Position numbers and translations under genes: made by a program. Shown piece after piece: positions 1 to 8,054 of a stretch of 64,000 bases of DNA. The stretch is from positions 3,620,001 to 3,684,000 of the forward strand of contig NZ_CP029551.1 of NCBI RefSeq assembly GCF_003173735.1, given 5' to 3'. The notes below the pieces were generated by a model that searched no databases, had not been told where the DNA came from, and saw only the letters and a program-made list of their open reading frames with translations. This DNA comes from Methylobacterium radiodurans. Its GTDB lineage: Bacteria; Pseudomonadota; Alphaproteobacteria; Rhizobiales; Beijerinckiaceae. How positions within the stretch are numbered: the stretch's first letter is position 1; the number at the start of each line of letters is the position of its first letter.

Positions 1-213
1 CCATCGGGGTGAGTGGTCAGTCTTTGGAACCACGATCCCCAGCAGGGTCGTGCCGAGCGTCCGCCTACACAAGCCCGGCACCCCGGACGGGACGACCCGC
101 GCTCGGGGACATCCGCGAGGCTGCCCGCCAAACCTTTCAGTCCGCCGCCAAATCGCCTCCCGTTAGGTAGGTGGAGGCTTCGCCGCCACTTACCCCTTCC
201 GCCTTCGACGAGC

Positions 214-573
214 CTACTCGGGATCAAGCGCCAGCCCCTCGTAGCGGGCGACAAGGCGCGGTGGGGCCACCGTTCTCCACGCCGTCAAAAGGGCGCTTCG
301 CAGCGTCTCCTCTTCCGCCGCGTTGAGGTCGAGGCTCGTCCAGCCGCGGCTGCCCCAGTTGCCCGGCACCGGCTCAAAGGCGTCGGGCTCAGCCTCACAC
401 AGCTCGGCTTGCAACTCGGGCGTGAGCTTGACCACGACGCGCTCCTCGTCCGTCCAGAGGGTCGCGTATATTCGGCCGACGATTCGAAAGTCAGGGTGCC
501 CTTGATGCGCGCCCTCCACCGTCTCGGGCAGCATCAACGCCAACGCACGTACGTCTTCGGGAAGGCAGGGCAT
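214..573 (-). CDS. MmcQ/YjbR family DNA-binding-like protein
   Basis: A 119-residue protein, the usual length for the MmcQ/YjbR family. It carries the family's two conserved blocks: an HPDFRI...IYATL segment near residues 28-40 and a VPGNWGSRGWTSLDL segment near residues 71-85. The fold resembles CyaY and a DNA-binding role has been proposed for relatives, but no reaction is established. The ATG at 573 was chosen because upstream in-frame sequence comes from the damaged SRAP gene and does not resemble this family. The frame stays open through both, so a longer fused call is possible but unlikely. Confidence 0.8.
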   Translation of the reverse strand: MPCLPEDVRALALMLPETVEGAHQGHPDFRIVGRIYATLWTDEERVVVKLTPELQAELCEAEPDAFEPVPGNWGSRGWTSLDLNAAEEETLRSALLTAWRTVAPPRLVARYEGLALDPE

Positions 574-678
574 CACCCCTGATAGCACGCACCTCGCGCT
601 GCCGAACCGTCGGCTGCGTGGTCCGGCGGCATCAGCGAGGGGCCTCGTCCTTGCGCTCGCCTCGCGCGACCTCCTGCC

Positions 679-1028
679 TAGCGGCCGCGCCTCGCCGAGG
701 GCGAACCAGCCCGGCGTCTTGCGCGGTCTGGTGTCGGCGTACGCGCTGAAGGCGGTCAGGGGCACGAGGCAGCGGTACGCGGGCTTGAGCCAGGGCCGCC
801 AGTGCGGGCTCTTCACGTTGCGCACGTTGGTGACCGGGTGCTCGCCGAAGGCTTTCGGCCCCGGAATACACCAGCGCATCAGCGTCAGCGCGCCCGCCGC
901 CCCTGCCGCACGACCGGCGCAGGCTGGTCAGGGAAGATGGCGCGCAGGTTGCCGGTCTCGTCGCGCGTCACGCCGAACCAACGGCGGATTTCCTCGGACG
1001 TCGCCGTTAGGCTGTAGAGATTGCACAT
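679..1028 (-). pseudogene. SOS response-associated peptidase (SRAP/YedK) remnant, frameshifted and truncated
   Basis: Two frames on the minus strand together give most of an SRAP protein. The start at 1028 gives MCNLYSLTATSEEIRRWF with the catalytic Cys2, and continues to APVVRQG. Homology then jumps to another frame near position 885 (MRWCIPGPKAFGEH, then TNVRNVKSPHWRPW) and ends at WFALGEARPL near 679. Intact SRAP proteins continue for about 80 residues more with AFFAGIW-type sequence, and no frame shows it. The first defect is a one-base slip in a G/C run and could be a sequencing error. The missing C-terminus could not. SRAP proteins crosslink to abasic sites in single-stranded DNA; this copy should be inactive. 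Confidence 0.8.
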
Positions 1029-1183
1029 CCCGGGCCGGTCCCCAGGCAGGCCGCTCGCTCGAACCTGGGTGTAACCCGTTGCTCGGCCACGCAGCGGCTT
1101 GCGGTTCTCCACCACCTATCCCCAGAATGGAACGAAAGGCGAACTCGCGCCTTTGCTCGGTCGGCTCGGAGGATCGGCGTATC

Positions 1184-1429
1184 ATGGCCCGCTACCGCTT
1201 CCACGCGACGAACGGTTTGGAGTGCGTGTTCGACGCGCGCGGCAAGGACATCCGGGTGCCGGAACGGCTGGTGCGTCGCGCCGATGAGGTCGCCCAGGAG
1301 GTGATGCGCAGCCTCGATGATCGGGCCGACTGGTCGGACTGGCACGTCAGCGTGCACGATCTCAGCGGCCGGCGCGTGCTGGTGCAGCCATTCGTGTCGG
1401 GTGCAGAGGATCACCTTCGCCTCGCGTGA
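1184..1429 (+). CDS. DUF6894 family small protein
   Basis: An 81-residue protein opening with MARYRFHATNG and followed by an acidic/hydrophobic alternation (IRVPERLVRRADEVAQEV) and a VSVHDLSGRRVLVQPF end. This is the layout of the DUF6894 family, found as many small paralogues in Methylobacterium and other Hyphomicrobiales. The function is unknown. It stands alone between two minus-strand genes. The start is the ATG directly before the family motif; the frame stays open upstream but has no family resemblance. Confidence 0.7.
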   Translation: MARYRFHATNGLECVFDARGKDIRVPERLVRRADEVAQEVMRSLDDRADWSDWHVSVHDLSGRRVLVQPFVSGAEDHLRLA

Positions 1430-1472
1430 GGCGCGCCCAGAGGCCTCCCAACACGAGGATTGGGACAGATCC

Positions 1473-1970
1473 TCACCACCCCATCGTACCGGGCTCACCC
1501 TTGAACGGGCCGACGACCCGGCTCGTGACCCAGCCGCCGTAGAAGCCGCCCGGCTGCGGGGTGACCCGCTCCTCGTTGACGAAGCAGGCATCCATCGGAC
1601 CGGCGTAGAAGGCGACGTGGTCGGCGAGTCCGGCGAAGGGGTCGGCCGGCATCGGATAAGCCCACGCAACCCGCTCGGCGCGCCGCTGCGGCCCGACGAC
1701 ATCGAAGTAGGCCGCCCGGCCCTTCCATTCACAGAAGCTGCCGCCGCCAGCCGGGGCGAGCGCGCCGGGGAGGATATCGCGCGGCGGTAGGTAGTAGGTC
1801 GGCGGGTGGCTCGTCTCCAGCACGCGCCAGCCCCGCACCGTGTCGGCGACGGTCACGCCGTCGAAGATCACCCGCAGACGCTCGGGCACCGGTTCCAAGC
1901 GTGGCGGGCGCGGATAGTCCCATACGCTTTCCTGACCGGGGCTGATCGGCAAGGGGATGGGTCGTCTCAT
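1473..1970 (-). CDS. DUF427 domain-containing protein
   Basis: A 165-residue protein typical of DUF427: a W-D-Y-P-R-P-P-R motif near residue 17, then RLRVIFDGVTVADTVR, LETSHPPTYYLP, the conserved FCEWKGRAAYFDV block, and a C-terminal GGFYGGWVT segment. DUF427 proteins are small beta-rich cytosolic proteins of unknown reaction. The ATG at 1970 precedes the conserved region directly; the longer open frame upstream is Arg-rich and overlaps a tandem repeat, so it was left out. Confidence 0.85.
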   Translation of the reverse strand: MRRPIPLPISPGQESVWDYPRPPRLEPVPERLRVIFDGVTVADTVRGWRVLETSHPPTYYLPPRDILPGALAPAGGGSFCEWKGRAAYFDVVGPQRRAERVAWAYPMPADPFAGLADHVAFYAGPMDACFVNEERVTPQPGGFYGGWVTSRVVGPFKGEPGTMGW

Positions 1971-2077
1971 TCTTCGCCCCCGTACGGTCATGCGGTGTCG
2001 GTGTCGCAGGCTACCCGCTCCATGCCCGGGTGGCCTGAGAGGCCCGGATCGCCGGGCAGCCGCTCGCCGCCATCCGC

Positions 2078-2113
2078 CTCGCGTTTCCAAGTCTCGCGTT
2101 TCCAAGTCTCGCG
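2078..2113. repeat. Short tandem repeat, 15-bp unit, about 2.4 copies
   Basis: The unit CTCGCGTTTCCAAGT occurs twice in exact tandem (2078-2092, 2093-2107) and is followed by the first six bases of a third copy. It lies in the spacer between the DUF427 gene and the small acidic protein that starts at 2187. Confidence 0.9.
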
Positions 2114-2186
2114 GGCGCGCAACCTGCCGGAACGAAGATGCGATGCGTGGCTTGGTTCCCGCCTACGATCGCCACGGTGCACCACA

Positions 2187-2375
2187 ATGCTGGACGAGTC
2201 CGATACCCCGATACCCGACGAGACGCCCGAACCGGTCAGCGATCCGCCGGCACCGCCCCAGGCACCCGGGGGGGATCCACCCTCCGAGCCGGCGACACCG
2301 CCCGTGAAAGGTGGTCGCTCGGACGCGCTGACCAAGGTGGGCGATGCGGGCGACAAGCTCGGCGACTTCGCCTGA
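2187..2375 (+). CDS. Small acidic proline-rich hypothetical protein
   Basis: A 62-residue protein with no recognised domain. It starts MLDESDTPIPDETPEP, has a proline/acid-rich middle (DPPAPPQAPGGDPP) and a mixed-charge end (DALTKVGDAGDKLGDF). No signal peptide or membrane segment is visible, and it is probably disordered. A similar small protein is encoded at 8842-8991. The function is unknown, and the call rests on composition and on that second copy. Confidence 0.5.
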   Translation: MLDESDTPIPDETPEPVSDPPAPPQAPGGDPPSEPATPPVKGGRSDALTKVGDAGDKLGDFA

Positions 2376-2432
2376 CGGCGACGGGACCACTGCTGCCACT
2401 GCACCGCAGGGTCGCTCGCCCGAAGAGCCTGG

Positions 2433-3215
2433 CTAACGGGGGCGACGCGTCGTTGCTGCTGCTCGCGCCTCGGCGACGAGATCGCCGAGGATCGCAAGGG
2501 CCTCGCGTGTCGTCGCCGGTCCCGCGATGGCTGGGCTGCCCGCCGCGAAGGGCGGCTGCGGTGCGTATTCCGCGACGAGCTGGGCCGTCCGCGCATACTC
2601 CTCACTTCGCAGGCGGGCGGCGAGCGCGAGGGCAAAGTCGAGCCCGGCCGAGATGCCGGCCGCGGTGACCCGGTTGCGGTCGAACACCACGCGCCCATCG
2701 ACCGGGATCGCGCCGAGGAGCGGGAGCAGGGTGTCGCGCACGCACCAGTGCGAGGTCGCGCGGTATCCATCGAGCAGCCCTGCGGCACCGAGGATCAGCG
2801 AGCCGGTGCAGACGCTCGTGACCCAGCGCGCCCGGTCCGCACGATCCTGCAGGAAGGCGAGCGTGGCGGCGTCGCGCATCTGGGCGGGGGTGCCGTCACC
2901 GCCGGGCACGAACAGCACGTCGAGGTCGGCGGGACAATCGGCAAAGCTCGTCGTGGCGCGCAGGCTGATACCGGTGTCGCTCGGCACGGGGCCGGCGGCT
3001 CGGGCGACGAGATGCAGGCTGCCGGGTGCGAGGCCCGCGAGCAAGCCTTGCGGGCCGACCACGTCGAGGGCCGTCATGCCAGGATAGAGCAGCATGGCGA
3101 TGCGCGGCGGCTGCGCCGTCGTGGTTGGCGAGGGCGCATCGCGTGCCTGGGTGCGGCGAGGTAGGAGGCTCGCGGCCACGAGGGCGGCCGCACCGACCTC
3201 GCGGCGGCTCACCAT
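2433..3215 (-). CDS. DJ-1/PfpI family protein, isonitrile hydratase-like, exported by Tat
   Basis: 260 residues. The N-terminus MVSRREVGAAALVAASLL has an SRR motif followed by a hydrophobic stretch, so Tat export is likely. The body is a class I glutamine amidotransferase-like fold: LLYPGMTALDVVGP, then VLFVPGGDG, then the nucleophile elbow VTSVCTGSLILGAAGLLDG with Cys136, then RATSHW and DRNRVTAAGISAGLDFAL. These match GlxA-type and isocyanide hydratase-like proteins without the AraC domain. The ATG at 3215 was chosen because it begins the signal peptide. The substrate cannot be told from sequence. Confidence 0.85.
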   Translation of the reverse strand: MVSRREVGAAALVAASLLPRRTQARDAPSPTTTAQPPRIAMLLYPGMTALDVVGPQGLLAGLAPGSLHLVARAAGPVPSDTGISLRATTSFADCPADLDVLFVPGGDGTPAQMRDAATLAFLQDRADRARWVTSVCTGSLILGAAGLLDGYRATSHWCVRDTLLPLLGAIPVDGRVVFDRNRVTAAGISAGLDFALALAARLRSEEYARTAQLVAEYAPQPPFAAGSPAIAGPATTREALAILGDLVAEARAAATTRRPR

Positions 3216-3256
3216 GACCGTCGATCCTTCTATCGAGGCGCCATCTCGCGCCGATA

Positions 3257-3439
3257 TCAGGCCGGGGCCGTCTGCCGTCGCCACAGGCCGCGCACGACGC
3301 GGAAGGGGAGAAGTGCGAGCTTCAGCACCGCACGCAGGAGGAGCACTGCGAGAACGGTGAGGATTGCGGCCAGGGCATTGATCAACGCGCGCACTCTCTG
3401 CTGAGCCAAGGGCCGACCCGCCTTGGGTAGTCTGCCCAT
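3257..3439 (-). CDS. Small single-span membrane protein, hypothetical
   Basis: 60 residues: a basic N-terminus (MGRLPKAGRPLAQQRVR), one strongly hydrophobic stretch of about 25 residues (INALAAILTVLAVLLLRAVL) and a basic tail ending LWRRQTAPA. The positive charges on both flanks suit an inner-membrane protein with one long or two short helices. No family was recognised. It is probably transcribed away from the gene at 3539-3769 or together with it. The call depends on hydrophobicity only. Confidence 0.45.
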   Translation of the reverse strand: MGRLPKAGRPLAQQRVRALINALAAILTVLAVLLLRAVLKLALLPFRVVRGLWRRQTAPA

Positions 3440-3538
3440 CGCGCGATGATGGCGCCTGGAACGCGGCGAGACTGTGAAGGCACCTAAGCGGCTACGCACC
3501 GGCATCGTCGCATCCGGCCGCACCGGATCTTTCATGAG

Positions 3539-3769
3539 TCAGTCGAGGTCGGGCTCTACCGTGATGGCCGCGAAGTACGCGGCGAGGCGCTTTCCCGCCT
3601 CGAGATCCGCGCAGTCGATGTTCACCTGCGCGGGCCAGACCCGATCCTCCTGCCGGAGCTGGTGGAGGATACGCTCGGCCGTGTCGGCCACTTCGGACTC
3701 GGTGTTGCCGGCCACACGGCACTCGTACCGCTTGCCGAAGATGACGATGGTGAAGGGAGTTGATCGCAT
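3539..3769 (-). CDS. Hypothetical protein, 76 residues
   Basis: The protein begins MRSTPFTIVIFGKRYECRV and continues with an acidic amphipathic helix (SEVADTAERILHQLRQEDR) and a C-terminal half (VNIDCADLEAGKRLAAYFAAI) with the look of a small alpha/beta fold. No signal peptide, no membrane segment, two scattered cysteines. Composition and codon use look genuinely coding, but I do not recognise the family. Confidence 0.6.
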   Translation of the reverse strand: MRSTPFTIVIFGKRYECRVAGNTESEVADTAERILHQLRQEDRVWPAQVNIDCADLEAGKRLAAYFAAITVEPDLD

Positions 3770-3861
3770 GGCCTGAAGATGGTCGGCAGGGCACGCCTTC
3801 GCGCTGTGACAGAAGGCCCGATCCCGGACTCCGACCGACGCCGGACGGGCAGCGCACCGCC

Positions 3862-3963
3862 TCAGGCCGCCTCGGACGCGACGCCGTCGAGGATGCGCGG
3901 GATGGCCGAGCGCATCTTGAAGTAGCCGCGCGTCGCGTGCGGCCAGATCGCCTCGTCCCAGGC
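3862..3963 (-). pseudogene. 3'-terminal remnant of an unrecognised gene, cut by a palindrome
   Basis: The last 33 codons of a minus-strand frame read as convincing protein (AWDEAIWPHATRGYFKM followed by RSAIPRILDGV and a stop). Upstream the frame runs straight into the large inverted repeat at 3961-4013 and then into low-information sequence. The most economical reading is that the 5' part of a gene was lost and replaced at the palindrome. The family was not identified. Confidence 0.3.
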
Positions 3964-4013
3964 TCGACGCAGCCGCAGAACCCTGGCCGGCAGGGCTGCG
4001 GCTGCGTCGAGCC
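3961..4013. repeat. 53-bp palindrome: perfect 18-bp inverted repeat with an inner 5-bp stem
   Basis: The left arm GGCTCGACGCAGCCGCAG (3961-3978) is exactly complementary to 3996-4013. Inside, after a two-base bulge, CCCTG (3981-3985) pairs with CAGGG (3991-3995) around a five-base loop. The total is 23 base pairs. It abuts the gene remnant at 3862-3963. There is no T-rich run, so a mobile palindromic unit or a recombination scar fits better than a simple terminator. Confidence 0.9.
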
Positions 4014-4095
4014 GACCGGCGCCCATGCGCCGACCACCGGCGGATCGCCCGCCCAGCCGACCGGGAATCAACGTGCCTGTGTCGGAGCCTCGGAA

Positions 4096-4581
4096 TCAGG
4101 GTTTGGAAGGCGGCTTCTTGCCGGGCTCGCCGGCTTTGATGCTGCCTGTCTCGGTGATGCGATCACGCGCTGCCTGCTCCAGACGCTTCTTGGAGACGCC
4201 AAGCTCCTTTTGTGCGGCTGCAAGCTGTGCCTTGGTGACTTCGCGTGCCGCCGAGGTCTGGCGCAGCTCCTCGCGGAGCGCGCTGAGCTTGCTCTCCGTG
4301 GCGGTCAGTAGCTCGGCATTTGCCTGCTCCGCCCGCTGAACCCGTGCTTCCAAGCCATCGCGTTCGCTGCGAGCGACAATCATCGTCTCGGTCAGTCCAC
4401 GGAGCTCAGCGGACTTGCCGATGTACGCGCCCCATCCCGACAGGGCACAGGCTCCCAGGATCATCGGCAGTACGGCGGCCCGACGCGGTCTCCAGGCCAT
4501 CACGGCCCGGCGATCCCAGCGCGGGTTTGCAAGCAGGGAATGCATCATCGCTCTCGCCTTCGCTGCTTCAGGGCCGGTCAA
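4096..4581 (-). CDS. Membrane-anchored coiled-coil hypothetical protein
   Basis: 161 residues if the first ATG is used; ATGs at residues 12-13 and 28 are alternatives. A basic N-terminus leads to one membrane helix near residues 36-55 (AVLPMILGACALSGWGAYIG). About 90 residues of heptad-like sequence follow, rich in Glu, Arg, Ala and Leu (TMIVARSERDGLEARVQRAE, then LREELRQTSAAREVT), and the tail is basic and Pro-rich. The coil would lie in the periplasm or cytoplasm depending on orientation. The next gene upstream on the strand (4766-5914) is also a membrane coiled-coil protein, so the two may act together. That link is inference. Confidence 0.65.
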   Translation of the reverse strand: MTGPEAAKARAMMHSLLANPRWDRRAVMAWRPRRAAVLPMILGACALSGWGAYIGKSAELRGLTETMIVARSERDGLEARVQRAEQANAELLTATESKLSALREELRQTSAAREVTKAQLAAAQKELGVSKKRLEQAARDRITETGSIKAGEPGKKPPSKP

Positions 4582-4765
4582 TCGACCTCACAGGCTCCTG
4601 CCCATGCGCCGAGTAAGAGGGCTGCAGCGTTAACATCGACTTACGAGGGTTCGAACAGGACGAACGCCCACGTCGGCTCCGCCCCAGGGCGCGAGGTTGA
4701 GCCCGAACTGCGACGGCCGCTTTCGAGGCGTTCTTAGGCCTGTGCGCCCGTCTGCCAAAGGAGTG

Positions 4766-5914
4766 CTAGGTGATCCCAGGGATCGGCAACGTGGTCGCCG
4801 TCTTGCCGCAGGCGTAGCAGAACCGCTCGAAGGTGCTCTTGCGGTGATTGCAAGCCACGCATCGCTCGAAGATGCCGATGCCGCAATGCGGGCAGAAATT
4901 CGCGTCTGGGTTGGCGAGATCGACCGGCCGCTCGCAGCCGGGGCAGACCTTCTTGGCGAGCCGCTGCAAGGCTTGATCCGTCGCGATCTCGGTGCGGCGC
5001 TCCTCGTCTGGCCGCAACTCGGCGGCCCGCTGCCGCTCGCTGTAGGCGTGGAGCGCGTTGATGACCGCCTTTCCGGCCAGCAGGGTTGCGACGATGCCGA
5101 CGCTGTACTGCACATAGCCGCCGTAGCTCGGCAGGTAGGGGACGAGTTCCACGAAGAAGGCGAAGGTCGCCGCCAGAGCGAAGCCCCAGACGAAAGGCCA
5201 GTTCCGGCCATGACGCCGCTTGAGCAGCAGCCAGCCGGCCAGCGCCAGAAGCGGCAGGGTGAAGGCCAGTCGGTAGGCGAAGACCCGTAGCTCCTGCCCC
5301 CGCTCGGCCGCGTCGAGTTTCTCCTGAGCGGCGCTGCGCAGCTCGGTGTCGATGCCGATCTGAGCGGATTGTCGCTGGGACAGGTCCAGTCCCGCCTTGT
5401 CGAGCGCTTCCAGTCGCTCCTCGACGGCGCGCTCGGCCGCCTTCAGGGCATCGAGCCGCTCCGTCCGCGCGATCAGCCCGGGATCCTGATCGACCCGTTG
5501 CGTGGCATCGCGCGTCCTCAGCCAGTTGGCGAAGGTCTCGCGGGCGGATTCGGAGGCCGAGCGCGCTGCGTCGAGGGCGAGGCGCGCCTGCTCCGCCTGC
5601 CGCTGGTTGTCGTCCTGCTCGCGACGCAACTGCTTCAGGGCGCTCGCCGAAGCTCTTGCCTGCTCGCCGTCGAGGAACTGCTCCAGCGTGAAGCGGCGCT
5701 CGACCTGTGGCAGATCGCCGACGACGAGCGCGCCGAGGCCGATCAGGAAGACCGCGAAGACGAGGGCGACGAGCCAGAGGACGAGGTTGAACCAGCGTTC
5801 GGACAGCCGCTTTCCAGATCGCAACCGAGTCTCCCCCACCGCAGCCTGCTGCCGTGAGCCCGGGACGCGGCGGCTCACTGTCCGGCTTTGTGCCGAAAAA
5901 TCGTCGCGCTGCAA
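4766..5914 (-). CDS. Multi-span membrane protein with long coiled coil and C-terminal double zinc ribbon
   Basis: 382 residues. In order: a basic N-terminus; a membrane helix at about 42-66; a coiled coil at about 75-205 rich in Gln, Arg, Glu and Ala; three further membrane helices between about 212 and 290 (one reads LAFTLPLLALAGWLLL); and a C-terminal cytosolic part with four CxxC pairs (CPGCERP, FCPHCG, CVACNH, FCYACGK) that can hold two zinc ions. The layout suggests a membrane sensor or scaffold. No enzyme motif is present and no named family is recognised beyond zinc-ribbon proteins. Confidence 0.75.
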   Translation of the reverse strand: MQRDDFSAQSRTVSRRVPGSRQQAAVGETRLRSGKRLSERWFNLVLWLVALVFAVFLIGLGALVVGDLPQVERRFTLEQFLDGEQARASASALKQLRREQDDNQRQAEQARLALDAARSASESARETFANWLRTRDATQRVDQDPGLIARTERLDALKAAERAVEERLEALDKAGLDLSQRQSAQIGIDTELRSAAQEKLDAAERGQELRVFAYRLAFTLPLLALAGWLLLKRRHGRNWPFVWGFALAATFAFFVELVPYLPSYGGYVQYSVGIVATLLAGKAVINALHAYSERQRAAELRPDEERRTEIATDQALQRLAKKVCPGCERPVDLANPDANFCPHCGIGIFERCVACNHRKSTFERFCYACGKTATTLPIPGIT

Positions 5915-6596
5915 ACTCTTACCGGTGCGTCAGGTGCCTCCGTTCGGCAAGCCACGGGCTGCGCATTCCGGCAGCTCAGGCCGACAGCAGGACATCAATC
6001 CTGATACAGGGTTGCGCCGCTGCACCGACCGCGACCACCGGGATGCGGCCCAGGATGCCCTTGCGCCGACCCCGGCGACCAGACCGGCCAGCACGGAACG
6101 CCAACAAGCGCCCGTAGCTCCTCCGGCACGACGCACCGGAACCCGTACATGCCGGTCGATGGGTGCCTGAGGCGCGGGCCATCGTCACAGGCATATGGAC
6201 CACCCGCTTGTGCCGGCCGAGCAGTCGTAAGCTTTTGATTTTTCGAGTTTCACCGCGGCTGCAACCGCTCGGGCGAGAGCGGGTGGCGAGGGAGAGACGA
6301 CCTCAGACGGAAGGATTATGATTTGAGTAGGGGCACTGCTAAGCCAATGACAGGGCCGGGCACCCCGGATCGCTGCGCTGGCGGAGCGCTGCCACGGAGA
6401 CTGGTCGGCCTCTTTGCCTTCGAGCCAGCCGGGCGATGACCTCAACCACCACGCCACGCGCAGACACTGGCCTCGGGGGGTCTGAAGCCCCGCTATCGAC
6501 ACTCAGCTGGCCTTGGGCCCTCAGCTGGCCTTGGGCCCTCAGCTTGCCTTGGGAAAGTCCGTTTCCGGGCCTTCGCAGTGATCGGAGATCGAACCG
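5915..6596. other. Intergenic stretch without a supported gene; holds a tRNA-like fragment
   Basis: About 680 bases in which no frame has convincing protein character. Two things stand out: a 13-base identity to the anticodon region of the tRNA-Met gene at 18.6 kb (AAGGATTATGATT, 6311-6323), with GCGAGGGA 17 bases before it, and an 18-bp triplicated repeat at 6502-6555 just before the MFS gene. It reads as decayed sequence. Confidence 0.5.
6502..6555. repeat. Tandem repeat, 18-bp unit, three copies
   Basis: CTCAGCTGGCCTTGGGCC occurs exactly at 6502-6519 and 6520-6537. A third copy with changes in its middle and last two bases follows at 6538-6555. It lies about 40 bases before the GTG start of the MFS transporter. 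Confidence 0.95.
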
Positions 6597-7940
6597 GTGC
6601 GCCCAGGACCGCCGAGCTTAAGGTCGTCAAGCTGGCGATTCGGCCTCTTCACGCTGCTCTACCTCTATCAGGGCGTCGTGGCCGGCTTCGCACTGACGGC
6701 GCTCGCCAACCACTTCGCTGCGGCCGGAACTTCCGCCACGGATATCGGCCGCCACCTCGCGATCGTTGGCCTGCCCTGGGTCCTGCAGCCACTGCTCTGG
6801 GGGCCGGTGATCGATCGCGCCTCTCCCTACAGCATGGGGCCCCGTCGCTACTGGCTCGTCCTGTCTCTGGCCTTCGCGCAGGCGTGCCTCGCCAGCCTGC
6901 TCCTGCTCGGCGAGGCTCCGAGCCTGACGACCGTCAGTGCCGTGCTCTTCCTGCACAGCATGGCCGCGTCCCTTGCCGATACCGCCACCGACCGCATGAT
7001 CGCCGACAGCGTGCCGGACGACGAATTGGGACGCACCAGCGCCGGAACGCGGGCAGGTTTCGTGATCGGCAGCGCGGCGGGGGCCGCGATCTTCGCTTGG
7101 CTCCTCGCGGGGAAGGGCCTGCCCGTTGCGGCCGGCGTGCTGTGCGCCCTGACGACATCGCTGGCTCTCACGGCCATCCTCGTGCGCGAGACGCCGGGCG
7201 ACCGTTTCCTCTCCCCGCACAGAGCAGCCTCAACGCGCGCACCGGGCCGGGGCCGCGCGTCGGAGATGATCTCCTTTGCGCGTCGGCTTCTCGCCGCGTT
7301 CCGAACGCGCGACGCGACGATTCTGCTGACGATGTGCTTTGCCATCGATTTCGGGCTCGCGCTCTTCCAGGTGCCCTTCACCGTCGCGCTGGTGCAGGTC
7401 CATGGCTGGACCGCGGGTGACCTGTCGCGTCTTCAGGCAGGGCTTGCGCTCCTGGGCGGAACCCTCGGCGCGGCGGGTCTCGGTGCAGCCGTCGACCGCG
7501 TCGGGCCGCGTCGGGCCCTGCGCACCCTTCTCTTCGCCTGCGCGGTGGCGCTCGGAGCCGCGGGAGCGCTGATCGGTGCCGGGTTGGAGGCCACGGCGGG
7601 TCCCTTCATCATTGGGCTGACAAGTGTCGTACCCGCCCTGCTCTATGTCGCCTTGTTGCCGACTGTGCTGCTGGCAAGCCGCGCGGGGCATGCGTCGGCG
7701 ACGCAGTTCCAGGTCTACATGGCGGCGATGAATCTCGGCGACGTCGTCGGATCGGCCTTGGCTGGCACGCTTGCCGCGGTGATGGCGCCGACGCTCGTCG
7801 CATTCGGCGTCGCGATCCTGTTTCTGGTCTGCACACGATCCGTGCCGACGCCCGGCCATCGACCGGCCTCGGCGAACGGGTTGCAGCGTCCGATGCTGGG
7901 GCGTCGGTCTCTGCGCGGCACGGATACCTCCGAGGGGTGA
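6597..7940 (+). CDS. MFS transporter, AmpG/PAT1-like
   Basis: 447 residues with about 12 hydrophobic segments. The first half has YLYQGVVAGFALTAL, then WVLQPLLWGPVIDRAS and a DTATDRMIADSVPDDELG loop, which resembles the DIATD motif of AmpG and acetyl-CoA-transporter-like carriers. A basic cytoplasmic loop at about 200-225 separates the halves, and VDRVGPRRAL is the second-half loop. It should move a small solute across the inner membrane; the substrate is unknown. The start is GTG at 6597; the first membrane helix begins about 14 residues later. No operon partner is visible. Confidence 0.85.
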   Translation: MRPGPPSLRSSSWRFGLFTLLYLYQGVVAGFALTALANHFAAAGTSATDIGRHLAIVGLPWVLQPLLWGPVIDRASPYSMGPRRYWLVLSLAFAQACLASLLLLGEAPSLTTVSAVLFLHSMAASLADTATDRMIADSVPDDELGRTSAGTRAGFVIGSAAGAAIFAWLLAGKGLPVAAGVLCALTTSLALTAILVRETPGDRFLSPHRAASTRAPGRGRASEMISFARRLLAAFRTRDATILLTMCFAIDFGLALFQVPFTVALVQVHGWTAGDLSRLQAGLALLGGTLGAAGLGAAVDRVGPRRALRTLLFACAVALGAAGALIGAGLEATAGPFIIGLTSVVPALLYVALLPTVLLASRAGHASATQFQVYMAAMNLGDVVGSALAGTLAAVMAPTLVAFGVAILFLVCTRSVPTPGHRPASANGLQRPMLGRRSLRGTDTSEG

Positions 7941-8054
7941 TCCGGCCTGAGGCTCGCTCCTGCTGCCTTCCCATGGGCTCGGCCTCGACCTCCCGCCGTG
8001 CTCCCGGTCGAGAGCAGGCGTCTGAAGGCGGCGCGGTGAGGCCGGCCGCTCGGG

